Below are positions 22,097 to 32,318 of a stretch of 64,000 nt of DNA, in pieces. Source of the stretch: Isoetes taiwanensis (taxonomy: Eukaryota; Streptophyta; Lycopodiopsida; Isoetales; Isoetaceae); NCBI GenBank assembly GCA_021234155.1, contig JAJEKV010000049.1:4831001-4895000 (forward strand), written 5' to 3'. The notes beneath the pieces were generated by a model. It made no database searches and was not told the DNA's origin. It saw nothing but the letters and a program-made list of their open reading frames with translations. Numbering within the stretch: position 1 is the first letter of the stretch; each line of letters begins with the position of its first letter. Made by a program: the position numbers and the translations under genes.

Positions 22097-24181
22097 GAGA
22101 AAACCTTGAAGACCAGGACTGTTTCGAAGGATATCAACAAAAAGAAGCATCTGACAAGCAAAGAAAAGGATAAAGAAAATCGGATAGTACACATGACGTT
22201 TTTATCCAAAGCTCTAGATGGCTTTGACATTAGGGAAATATTTCATGATGTAATGTTTGAAATATTCCAGGATAGAGGATCTGACATTGTGCAGAGAACA
22301 ACCTTTGCCTGGAGGTATATCAATCAAATTAGGGATAAGGTATACAAACCTTACCATATTTTTGCTGAAGAAGGTGTCAAAAAATGCCCATGCAGAAACC
22401 CTAATTTGGCAAGGTTCATTGATCAGGAAATTGGCCATATTAGAACCACTAATTTGGAGATTGTACATTCCACTAAACTCAGAAAAGCAATGAGCTTTGG
22501 CCTAAATCATATACCAGACAATGCTCTTAGCATTCAAGACTTTATGATTGAGTTTGAAAAATTATGTGTACAGTTCTTTATGGTACATAAGTATGACCTG
22601 CTAGATGTTACAGAAGAAGACAAGCTGAACATATGTGATTTGCTACAAGGGCTGGCTCATACAGAGATTGTGGAATTAAAAAAACAGTTACCACTCAAAA
22701 GATTCCTATGGATGGATCCTGAAGTACAGAAAAATGTGGAATGGTTAAATAAAAACCTATTTGTAGCAGGTTTAGACAAAGCAGCCAACAATGCAGTTTT
22801 TATCTGCCCTTGGCATATTGTCCAGATGGCAAAATTGAGACTTGAAAGTGTTGATTTCCACAAAGAGAAAGCATCCCCTGATGAGGTAAAAAACAGATGC
22901 ATATCTGACATTTCTAACCTTTTAGGGTTGGAACAGATTCTCAGCAAGAAGCTTCCGTATCTTATGGCCATATTCAAGGAGCACAAGAAGGAATATAGAT
23001 GGCTCACAAATGCACATGACACCATCTATTCGGAAACAGCAAACATCGTAACGGGTATTCTAAGCAACTTCTTAGATATTTGGCCCAATGTTTGTTTTAA
23101 AATGACTGCCAAGTACAGGTTTTGGAACCCGAGAATGATCAATGCTTGCTGGATTATTAATTCAGCATATGATGTAGTTCTCAACCTACCTTACAGAATC
23201 CACAATGTTTTTGCAGCCGACATTATGAAGTGCTACGAAAATATCCCAATCAATGGAGAGGAAGGCATTATTGAAATAATGAACGAAATTGCAGACATAA
23301 TCTGGGAGTTTCAAATGGATGAACATAGAGTTTTTGACTGTCTTTGGAAAGTTAAGAACGATAAAGTAATGGTTAAATGGGCTAAGTCTTATAAGGACAA
23401 GGAGAACATCAGCTGGAATTTGATCACCAAGCAGAAATTCAAAGATACAAATGCATGGTTATTGAGTCATTGCTATATTCAAATGGGGAAACAAATCTGG
23501 AAACAGATTAAAGGAATTCCTATGGGTTTCAGTTGCAGTCCGGCATGGTGCAACATGTACTTAGCATGGTACGAGTTAAGGTTCATACTCAACTTGGCAC
23601 GAAATAACAGGTATGAAGACATTTATAGGTTCCAACATGCCTCAAGGTACATAGACGACCTAAATGTCATAAATGGGGGTAATGTGATGGATTTTCTCTC
23701 AGAAAACTCTGAATACACTATCTATAACATGAAATTTTTAAGAGTTAAGGATGAAACTTGCTATGTCAATAGCAATAACAGTGACATTCCAATTGGGTTG
23801 AAATGTAATTTTCTGAATTTGTCTTTCACTGTGACAGATCAAAACAGGGGAATCTTCAAAATGGAAAGATACGACAAGAGGGACAAATTACCCTTTGAGG
23901 TAAACAAGTTCATAAGGGCAGACAGTTGTAGACCTTATAGGCAGGCCTCAAAAGTAATTATATCACAGGTTGCTCCATACGTTTATGCTCATTCCGATGG
24001 GATATCTGCAGCCTATGACATTCTAGACCTGATAGAAGCATTTACTAAGAATGGATTTGGAAAAAAGAAAATCACAGAAATTGTTCTCACAGTTTTGCAG
24101 ACTGAAGAATTTCCAGGATTATTGTTTTCAATGAAAGACATGATATTAAGTCTCAAAAAACTGGCATTCACTGGAAGGTAA
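22097..24181 (+). CDS. Penelope-like reverse transcriptase (ORF2, exon 3)
   Basis: Open from the predicted acceptor at 22097; the frame is read here from codon 22106, and the first ATG is only at 22193. It is 691 residues from 22106. An N-terminal block has CPC (94-96) and GHIRTTNLEIV (110-120), followed by a KLR motif. RT fingers have FKEHKKEYRWLTNA (290-303). Motif A is FAADIMKCYENIPI with Asp372, motif B GIPMGFSCSPAWCNMYL (470-486), motif C RYIDD (514-518) with the Asp pair. A thumb motif YDKRDKLPF is at 589-597 with KVIISQ at 616-621. All three catalytic Asp are present and there are no stops, so it may be active. The HKxxYR fingers and YDKRD thumb recall RTs I associate with Penelope-like or related elements of invertebrates. 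No GIY-YIG nuclease is visible. Confidence 0.88.
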   Translation, partial: EKTLKTRTVSKDINKKKHLTSKEKDKENRIVHMTFLSKALDGFDIREIFHDVMFEIFQDRGSDIVQRTTFAWRYINQIRDKVYKPYHIFAEEGVKKCPCRNPNLARFIDQEIGHIRTTNLEIVHSTKLRKAMSFGLNHIPDNALSIQDFMIEFEKLCVQFFMVHKYDLLDVTEEDKLNICDLLQGLAHTEIVELKKQLPLKRFLWMDPEVQKNVEWLNKNLFVAGLDKAANNAVFICPWHIVQMAKLRLESVDFHKEKASPDEVKNRCISDISNLLGLEQILSKKLPYLMAIFKEHKKEYRWLTNAHDTIYSETANIVTGILSNFLDIWPNVCFKMTAKYRFWNPRMINACWIINSAYDVVLNLPYRIHNVFAADIMKCYENIPINGEEGIIEIMNEIADIIWEFQMDEHRVFDCLWKVKNDKVMVKWAKSYKDKENISWNLITKQKFKDTNAWLLSHCYIQMGKQIWKQIKGIPMGFSCSPAWCNMYLAWYELRFILNLARNNRYEDIYRFQHASRYIDDLNVINGGNVMDFLSENSEYTIYNMKFLRVKDETCYVNSNNSDIPIGLKCNFLNLSFTVTDQNRGIFKMERYDKRDKLPFEVNKFIRADSCRPYRQASKVIISQVAPYVYAHSDGISAAYDILDLIEAFTKNGFGKKKITEIVLTVLQTEEFPGLLFSMKDMILSLKKLAFTGR

Positions 24182-24195
24182 AACATGATAGGTAG

Positions 24196-24298
24196 AGTAG
24201 GGCCTTGGTGCAGCAAGGTCCTACTCACCTTGTTGTCACCAAATTATGTAGTGTTCCATGCTCTGGAACACATTTGCTGGCCCCTGACCTACGGTAGG
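24196..24298 (+). other. Three consecutive hairpins between the RT stop and the 3' terminal repeat
   Basis: Hairpin 1 is AGTAGGGCCTTG / CAAGGTCCTACT (24196-24207 and 24214-24225; 12 bp with one G-U pair, 6-nt loop). Hairpin 2 is GTGTTCCA / TGGAACAC (24251-24258 and 24264-24271). Hairpin 3 is the short CCTA / TAGG (24288-24298). The position fits a structured 3' UTR recognised by the RT, which is inference. Confidence 0.6.
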
Positions 24299-24313
24299 AG
24301 GCAGGATTTTTTT

Positions 24314-26423
24314 ATTACATGCTTGCTTTTTAGTATAATAATGATTAACAAGAAATGGCAAGAGAACTTATGGTGAAACAAAGTTGAAAAATAGGTGTTG
24401 GCATGGGTCGAATTATGTGAAAATATGGCAAGGTAAACATTAGTAATAAGGAAATTTGTTTAGGCTAAGAAGCACTAACGAATTTTACAGAAAAATTATG
24501 GGCAAACATTTTTAGGGCAAATGAAATGCTGGCTTTTCGGAAAATGACGGAGCACAACAGGGAACATCGTGATGATTTGGCAAGATCACAGAGGAATGCA
24601 ACTGCCAGTTAAGGTATGATCCGAAACTTTCTAGAACTGTCGGTACTAAGGATTGATGCCAGTATGTCTATAAAAGAGAGAGGGGACTGCCGTATTTCTC
24701 ATGAAGCAGTAGGGTTAGATCCATGTTCCGGCCTCTTAGCCGAACCATGGCAAGAAAGAAAGGGGATTTGAATCGTGCCACAAGAAAAAGAATGGCTGAT
24801 GAGAAGCTGAGTGCCAATTCCAGCAAGAAGATCTACCAGTACCATAAATCAGTGAGGGATCCGGTTCTAATGGCCTGTCAGAGTGAGAAGACTGCCAAAA
24901 ATGATTTGAGCAGTGACAAATGCATTGTGCAGGCTATGGGTGAGGTAGAAATACCAAAATCCTGCAAGGAAGTTAATGCCCAAGATGCTGGAGATGCCTC
25001 CACAGATGAAGCAGGTGGGATCATGTACAAGAATAATGAAGTTAGCAGATCTGAAGAAAGCACTAAGGAGCAGCCCCTGGGCAACACACGAAATTATAAG
25101 GTTTGATAGTCTCATAATTGCTATAAAAAAGGTGAAAGATAGTTAAAAATAGAGATCCATGTTTTTATTACATCAAATGCTATGTATGGTCTATTGATTA
25201 TGAAAATATCTTTATGTGTATAATGCATCTCTGAAATATTGGATTTAGCAGCGTACTTTTTGAGATATTTAGCTGCTTAAGATAATCACAGTAATCACTG
25301 CTATATTTATAGATCCTTATCTTTATTACATTGTTTGTTATATCTGGGCCTTAAACTGTGAAAAGCTCTTACTGATTGAAAATACATCTATGAAACATAG
25401 GGTTTAGCAGCACGTTCATTGAGAAATCGGTATTCTGCTTAAATATGTATTGTTAGAAATAATCTCTGCCATGATATGGCAGCTAACTTATAAGTATAAG
25501 AAGGCTAGGAAAATAATGAAAATAGGTTTGCAGTTTCTAACCCTCTGAAAATTTGGACAGATGTACATGAGGGGGATATTGCAACTATCCATTATGAAGA
25601 AATGATATCTTAGATTCCAAACTATTTATTTAAGCAGCTTCTAATTGTAGATTTAGCTTGCACTGGTTTGGAACGTTTTGAAATTCTTTTTGTAGCTTTG
25701 TAGCGGGAATATTAGCAGGGTGAAATGGGATAACCTCAAGGAAACCCATGACACCTGCTACCCAGTGCATGACAACCATGACTAATGCTTGTTTTTGCTC
25801 TTGTGGTGCAGGTAACAGGTTTCCTTGCTCTCTGTTTGATATTTTCTTATGAAATGATGGAAGATCTACATAATTCCAAGTTCTGGATTTGACCTTTATC
25901 AAGGATATTCATTGTGTATAGTTTGTACTCTAGTATATGTGCACGAAGATTTGGTAAATATTCTGAAACCATGTAATATAGATCTGGCTATTAGGGAGCA
26001 GTCTATATGTTTATATCCATAAGATAAGGGATGCGAAAAGGTATCTCTATTTTCTGATCCTAGTTGCCTGATCATAAAATTTGTTTATGAGTAAGGGGAT
26101 GATTGATATTTTATGATATTGTCTATGAGCTCTGACTCTTTCAAAAATTCGAATCCAGTAATGATTTCTTTTGGATCTTGAATATGATATCCGTACTATT
26201 TTATGTTCCTTTAACACTTGTCTTTCTAAATCATGTTACATAGTCTGAAAACATGTAATTATGGATGGTAAAATCTGTAAGAGGTTTTGACTTTGAAATT
26301 TGCAAAAAACCAGGTCTATGGCCTGAACATAAGTTGGCCTTCTTATGTTTGGGACTGTTAATTGAAACTGTCTTTGTGTAGGCAGTTTGAAATTGTTCTA
26401 GTTGTCTAGAACAGTTTAAAAGG
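24314..26423 (+). repeat. 3' terminal direct repeat of the Penelope-like element
   Basis: 2110 bp, starting ATTACATGCTTGC and ending AAAAGG, then T22. It is nearly identical to 17841-19951 and includes the TATA box, exon 1 and most of intron 1 in intact form. Confidence 0.95.
24723..25104 (+). CDS. Exon 1 of the retroelement, intact 3' copy
   Basis: Open for 127 codons from ATG 24723 (MFRPLSRTMARKKGDLNRA) to NTRNYK, then GTT TGA. It has a basic start (RKKGDLNRATRKRM, a likely nuclear localisation signal) and an acidic serine-rich remainder; no known domain. In the 3' repeat it has no ORF1 behind it. It is informative mainly as the undamaged version of 18250-18631, and would restore a frame into ORF1 if the element's 5' copy carried it. 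Confidence 0.6.
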
Positions 26424-26600
26424 TTTTTTTTTTTTTTTTTTTTTTCCTTACTTTGTTTAAGGTCCATACTAGACTAATCTTGTACAGACTAGTTGAAACC
26501 AGTATTGCTGTATGGAGTAGAGGTCACTTGTTCTCTTTTTTTTTTTTTTTTTTTACTTTGTTTAAGGTCCATACTAGACTAATCTTGTACAGACTAGCTA
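26424..26600. repeat. Poly(T) tracts and duplicated flank: in-window empty site of the retroelement
   Basis: T22 (26424-26445) is followed by ACTTTGTTTAAGGTCCATAC...GTACAGACTAG. Then comes GTAGAGGTCACTTGTTCTC and T19 (26517-26554), and ACTTTGTTTAAGGTCCATAC...GTACAGACTAG again. The second occurrence shows left flank, poly(T) and right flank joined without the element. On the minus strand the T runs look like the poly(A) tail of a SINE. Confidence 0.8.
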
Positions 26601-26835
26601 GCTTATCCCACTGCCTTGCGGCAGCCAAAGTGGAGGATATGTATAGGCTTTTTTAAGTTCTACCACGTCGGGGATCATCATCGTATAACCCCAGTAACCA
26701 ACTCCCAAAGATAAACATACATTGACAAGGTTTGAACCCCTGACCAAATGCACATTTATTTTGGCATTACTAGACCTATACCAACTTACCACACATCCGT
26801 TGGGCAAAACTTTTGCCTTATATGCATATTTTGTA
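26555..26835 (-). mobile_element. Probable tRNA-derived SINE (minus strand)
   Basis: On the minus strand there is a box-A-like TGTGGTAAGTTGGTATAGG (about 26795-26777) and a box B GGTTCAAACC (about 26739). It continues to a tail ending AACAAAGT and A19 (T19 at 26536-26554). It lies inside LINE sequence. The head is not sharply defined. Confidence 0.5.
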
Positions 26836-26955
26836 GGCAGGATATAATCCCGCCTTAGAAAGTCTAGGTCCTAGGGGCAACTCTAGGGGCATGGCTTTTT
26901 TAGCCTCACCATCCTAGTGCCACCTACCATAGTCCCATTGTTTTTTTTTTTTTTT

Positions 26956-27357
26956 GGCACTTGTGGAACCAGTATTGCTCTACAGGAATGCCCAGCATAT
27001 GCACACATCCGAGCAGCTCATGCCGATCTCAGATGCTCTGAGATAGCAATTCATCAATTGCTGGCTTCGCCAATGGTGGCATGCCTTGCGTTCTATATTC
27101 TGCAAGTCTCCACCATCAGGGAGTCCCTCACAGCACAGGGAATTTGAGCGCCCAGATAGGGCCTCTCAACGCCTACTACAAGGATTTTTCCTCCCACATG
27201 GGGGGTTTTTTCATCCCAGTGGTAGAGACACATTGTACAGGGTTTTTGTGGTTTTCTTTTGTGTTTGGAAATTTTTCGCTATATTGTAAAACCGTCTCAT
27301 AGGCCAGTTGGCCTCCATGGACGTTAAAATATACTTCCTTCCTTCCTTCCTTCCTTC
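26956..27357 (+). pseudogene. LINE piece 3: C-terminal finger region, 3' UTR and (TTCC)n tail
   Basis: It contains a fragment of ALVEPVLLY joined to LQECPAYAHIRAAHADLRCSEIAIHQLLASPMV, the same C-terminus as the LINE at 8262-8800. It then has a stop (27145), a 3' UTR with ATAGGCCAGTTGGCCTCCATGGACG, and a CTTC/TTCC microsatellite (about 27336-27357). A deletion joins RT end and finger region. It completes the LINE started at 7205. After it, 27358-28575 shows no gene. Confidence 0.82.
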
Positions 27358-28337
27358 TAAAAAAAGTTGCCATTTTAAGCAATTTTTTTTTCAAGATAAA
27401 GTCTGCTTTATCTTTAGAAAAGCACTCCATTGCATTAGCAAAAAATTGGTGGGCCTTTTTTGAAATGTGCATTTTTAAAGTGTGAGAGTGGGAATGGAGT
27501 GCCGCACTCTATTGCATTCGCTAAGAATTGGTGAGCACGATATTGCATTATCTAGAAATTAATGGTGAACTTTGGATATTTTGTAACATATTCATAAAAA
27601 TGTCGCTCACGTCTATGACAAAGGTGGGCACTCCATTTGGTTGATTAAGTGTAGCGTTGACATTGCATTGGCTAGAAATTAAAGGAGAACTTCGAATGTT
27701 TTATAGCACATTCATAAAAATGTGGCGTGTATATTGGTTATCGCGGCGGCCTCGAACATTTCTCTTTACGATGTCAATTATGGACATGCAAAAATAAAAG
27801 CAATGTCTATGCTTGAAGACTTCTAACTCCCATATGTGGTAGAACATGCCACAAACATGCATTCATTTATACAAATACCTTAATAAAATTAGCTTATAAG
27901 AAAAATAGTAAACTTGTGGTTAGTGCGCATAAGGACATGGGTGTATATTTCTATATGGGCTCAATGGGGTTTCCAGCTATAAGATGGGCCTCTCCATGTG
28001 GTTCTTGAACTACTCCAGTAATAATTGGGCTCCATTTAGCCTCTCAATATACACTGCTTAAACCATTTTATAGTTCTTGAAAATTATCAGAGATGATCAA
28101 AGTAGTTCATTTTATAGCTCTAAGATGATCAAAGTAGTTGTTCTACAGTCTATTAAATTTATTTGACAATAAAAATGAGTGCCCAACATTGAAATGCATT
28201 GCATAAAACCTTGTTAATAAGAATGTTTAAGTTCATGGGTTATTATTATTTTTTCTTTTTTTATATAGCCTTGTTAATAAGCACATAATAAAAGTTGGTA
28301 CCAATTTCAATTCGACAGCATTGCTAATCCTTCATAT

Positions 28338-28372
<35 letters not shown>

Positions 28373-28577
28373 ATATACTACAAAAAGATAGAGCTAATTC
28401 AAATAAATTCACCCTTAGTTGATTATGTGGAGTTAGCCAGTGTTGTGCCCTTTAACATGGAGGATGATGGCATCCCTGCAAAACCAAAGTGCCCGTGAAG
28501 CAAGGCCCTTTTTTTTATCTTATCATAAATGCATGCATAGAGCATGATGTGTCAAGCATATTTTTAACCTATTGCCC

Positions 28578-28705
28578 GCCGCCTGCAGGTTCTAGCTGGA
28601 AACCGCCAGGTGGCGTGCGTTACCCCCTACAACGAGGCGGCAGCCGCCTGCGGGTTCCCAGCTGGAAACCACCAGGTGGCGGCGTGCGTTACCCCCTACA
28701 ATTCT
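28578..28705. repeat. Two-unit GC-rich tandem repeat
   Basis: CCGCCTGC.GGTTC...AGCTGGAAACC(G/A)CCAGGTGGC and GTGCGTTACCCCCTACAA occur twice (about 28578-28641 and 28645-28703). The repeat is noticeably GC-rich in an AT-rich background. A long T tract lies at about 28341-28370. Confidence 0.7.
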
Positions 28706-28747
28706 ATGTCACGATAAACATGAAAAAAAAACTTGGAACTTTGTTGG

Positions 28748-29267
28748 CATTAGGGATTTTTTGAGATCATAAAAGGGCCTTCTAAGAACTGCTGACTAAG
28801 CTATATGAACTACCAATCAGAAAACAGAACTGGTAATCCAATCAGCAAAACAGTTATAACTAACTCACTGGATCACATTTTCTAGTATAAGTATTAATAG
28901 AAAAGTCCAAATGAACTCTTGTTTGGTGCAATAGATAGATCTCATTGAGATCTTTCCAAAGTTAGGAACCATATCTTTTAGCCAGGTGAGGATAGTAAAA
29001 AATGGTAAAAACCATATTTTTTGGAGTTTTGACAATCATAAGTGGTTAAAATATGTGCAAAACACCTATCCATTGCACTAAACGACAGCTCATTTGGACT
29101 TTTCTATCAATAGTTATGCTAGAAAATGTGATCCAGTGAGTTAATTATAACAGTTTTGCGTACTGGACCCGTCAGACTCTGATTTCTGATTGGTAGTTCA
29201 TTTATCTTCATTTGGCTTAGTTGGCATGTTTTAAATGCCCTTTTTTAATCTCAAAAAAACCCTAATG
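28748..29267. mobile_element. Foldback / MITE-like element, about 520 bp
   Basis: The left arm (28748 to about 28945, starting CATTAGGGATTTTTTGAGAT) is an imperfect reverse complement of the right arm (about 29075-29267, ending ATCTCAAAAAAACCCTAATG). Paired blocks include CTACCAATCAGAAA / TTTCTGATTGGTAG and GGATCACATTTTCTAG / CTAGAAAATGTGATCC, plus AAAAGTCCAAATGA / TCATTTGGACTTTT. A spacer of about 130 bp separates the arms. No clear target duplication was found. Confidence 0.8.
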
Positions 29268-29407
29268 TATGCAAAATGAATTTTGACACAAGTGCCTACA
29301 AAGTTCAATTAAACGCTGTTTAGACTGGCAAATAATTATGTCTTTATTTCACAGGCTTGAATCTGCTAGCTTGCATAGAGTTTGTTATTAGATAGAGAGC
29401 CTAATGA

Positions 29408-30465
29408 CTATTTGCAAGCAGGCAAAGGGGAACCACGAAGTCTAGCATTCCCTTCATAAGCTGATGGTGGAAATTGGGCTAGAACACCTCCCTGAGGTAT
29501 TTGTCCACTAAGATGATTGTAAGAAACATTGAAGTTGTTCAAATCTGATGTGAAATTGAGAAAATTGGCTGGAATTTGGCCCTTAAGCTCATTGGCTGAC
29601 AGATCTAGTTCTTGCATTCTTGTCAATTTACCTAATTCAGAAGGAATCTGCCCTGATAAATGGTTGTGTTGCAGCTGCAAGGCAGTAAGATTGATCATGC
29701 TGCCAAACTGAGGAGGAATTTTTCTAGTGATGAGATTGTGAGAAAGATCTATAGATCTGTCTGTATACCAGGGTCTCTGTGGAGAATTCATGGCACTAAA
29801 CCAGTCTGGAATCTGACCTTGAAGGTTACAGTTGCTCAGTTTCAGAAATGCAAAAGCAGGCAGAGTTGCAAGCCCTCTTATACTTTCAAAGCTGAGATTA
29901 TTTTCGTCCATCCATAGGAGGGTTAGCTGCTTCAAATTGCTTAAACCTGCAGGAAGTCCTGTAATTTGTTCCTGAGTACCAGACTTCCCAAAGATGATAG
30001 ATTCCTTGCAAAAATGTCAGAAAGTGGACCTGCTATAAAATTGCTCTCAAGATTCAAATATCCCAAGTTTTTTAGCAGACCTATGCTTTCAGGAAGTGTG
30101 CCATTTATGTGGTTGAATGCCAAATATAATGTAGACAGTTTGTCCAAACCTTGGAATACATCCGGCAAAGGTCCAATGATGTTTGTTTGTGATATATACA
30201 GCGCAACCAGGGCTATTAATCCACCAAAAGTATCTGGTATCCTGCCATTTAGGCCCAAATTTCTCTGCAAATTTAGATTCTGTAAATTTGATAAGAGCCC
30301 AATGCTTGCAGGTATTCTTCCATTCAGTTCATTGTCATTAAGATAAAGCTCTTTTAAGCTTTTGAGCCTGCCAAGTGATGATGGAATAGATCCAGTCAAG
30401 GAATTCCCTGCAAGTCCAAGGACTTTAACACTAGACCTGTCCCATGATGGACCATTAAAGGGCAT
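29408..30465 (-). pseudogene. LRR receptor-like protein, C-terminal half
   Basis: On the minus strand, 30465-29941 encodes plant-type leucine-rich repeats (LGLAGNSLTGSIPSSLGRLKSL, LYLNDNELNGRIPASIGLL, IPDTFGGL). After a frameshift near 29938, 29935-29408 continues (LSNCNLQGQIPDWF, LQLQHNHLSGQIPSELGKL, FNVSYNHLSGQIPQGG) to GNARLRGSPLPACK and a stop. No transmembrane segment or kinase follows, so the intact protein would be a secreted or truncated receptor-like protein. It appears to be the 3' part of the gene whose 5' part is at 38079-38935. Confidence 0.85.
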
Positions 30466-32234
30466 TTTGAAGATTCACAAAAAAAATCATATAAAATCAA
30501 GAACATAAAAACTAGCCAAACCCTTTCTAGGAGTTCATGTATGGCAGTCATGCTTCACATAAAAAATATATAAAAATGTATCAGCTCCCATTCTTGTGAG
30601 TTATGCTCTAGCAAACCCAAGGGGGTCAAGTACCAAAAGCTTCATGTTCATACAAAGTAAAACTGTCTTGATGAAAAGATTTTTTTGATTTTTTTGGTTA
30701 TAATGTTATTTTTCTACACGAGATATAGAGCAAGGCACAAAAAAACACATCTCAATTTGAAGTTTGTGACGGAAGGTAGAGCAATTCAAACATGACAGGG
30801 TCAAAACTGTCCTCTGCCTTCTGAGAACCAGTATTGGTTCCCAGAAAGCAGTTGTGATATAAAAACAACAACTTTCAGAAGGATATCAATTTTGAGTTCA
30901 AATTTGGCATATAAGTAGTTCACGAAGTCCTCCATCCTATAAAAATATTTGTTGAGTTTGAATTTGATGTTTTGACTTTTACTTCTATTTTTAATTTTAG
31001 GTAATTTATACAAATGGATAGCATTGCTACATATGACTCTAGGTTGTCCTCCAAAAAATCACATTATGAAAGTTTATAAGGATATGAAACCAATGCAAAA
31101 AGAAGCTCGTGGAAAGAGCAAAAGACATGGTAAAAAAAAATCAAAAACAATATCTGTACCTGCCCATTACTGGTCCATAGTTCATTCAAAAATTGATAAT
31201 ATCGTTATGTTAGTCCATTTCAAGTTGAGTTTTGAGACACAAATAGCTCTAGGACCACTTTGTTCACAAAAAATATTTTTTGTTCATTATCTTGAAGATT
31301 GTACTAGAATAGATAGCATCAATTATATTATATCTTTAATGTTTATTCTAGATTTGTGCCCTAAGGTGTGACTTTACAAAATCACATTCTCAAAATATCT
31401 CATGTCAAGAAACCAATGCAAAAAGAACCAAGGAAAAATATGAAAAACTTTTACTATAAAAAATCAAGATAGACCGCTATCTGCAGTCCAGTTGCAGACC
31501 ATCATTGGTCCAAATGACTGAAAGTTTAAAAATCATTAATGGTGCCACCTTAATCCATTTTGATCTCAACTTTCACATATAGTTTACTTGTATGATTCTC
31601 TATAGGACAAAATCAATTGAGTAGGTTAGCTTGCATAATTTAAGGGTAAGGTTGAAGCACAAAAAATTGAGAATTTATAGGGTATTTATGACCAATTGAA
31701 CCTACATGGACTTTCACTTACACCTGTCAAAAATCATGTGATCGAAGCTAAAAAACCATAGTATCATTCTATGGGGTAAAATGGATAAGGCTAGTGAGAG
31801 ATATATGCTCTATACAATTGGTCTCGTGGACCATAAATGGTGATGCCTGCTTATATAAATTAAAACCTTAGAAATAACATGTTCCTTTAGCATGCAACTA
31901 GAGATTTCTATTGCCAAGAAAGGTTTGCATCCATAAAAAATATAATATACATGAAAGATAACTTACATGTAATATTATTCTACTTGGATGACAATGCTTT
32001 ACAGCAGTAACACAGATATGAAGTTTATGCTAGTAAGAAATAAGCAGATTTCATGGTATTTTTTTAATAAGACCATATAATCTATATAAGAGATTTCTAT
32101 AATATATCATTTCTCACATTTTGTACTATTTTAAAGGCATATTTGGGGAAAAGTAGTGTCTCTTTCTATGAACCAAAGAAGCATATATGAAATGTTATGT
32201 GGTCTATTTATATATTGTCATGGCTAAACTTCAC

Positions 32235-32318
32235 AACATCCACTTGAATTCATCAATAAACATCACTAACTTAATCAACATCCACTTGAATTCATCAATA
32301 AACATCACTAACTTAATC
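32235..32318. repeat. 42-bp perfect tandem duplication
   Basis: AACATCCACTTGAATTCATC... occurs at 32235-32276 and 32277-32318 without visible differences. Confidence 0.95.

Larger units (their letters stand above)
17841..26423 (+). mobile_element. Penelope-like retroelement with 2.11-kb direct terminal repeats (candidate new family)
   Basis: Direct repeats 17841-19951 and 24314-26423 flank a unique interior with two long ORFs, the second a reverse transcriptase. The whole element lies between poly(T) tracts (T30 at 17811-17840, T22 at 26424-26445). The host sequence GTAGAGGTCACTTGTTCTC + T(n) occurs on the left of the element and again, without the element, at 26517-26554. Long direct repeats, introns and RT type fit Penelope-like elements, whose repeats are called pseudo-LTRs. 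I see no integrase, RNase H, APE or GIY-YIG nuclease and no tRNA primer site, which argues against a true LTR element. Confidence 0.85.

Noticed and set aside
17841-26423. Interpretation as a conventional LTR retrotransposon
   Set aside because: No integrase, RNase H, PBS or polypurine tract. The RT motifs are not of Gypsy or Copia type, the ends lack TG...CA, and the repeats contain a coding exon.
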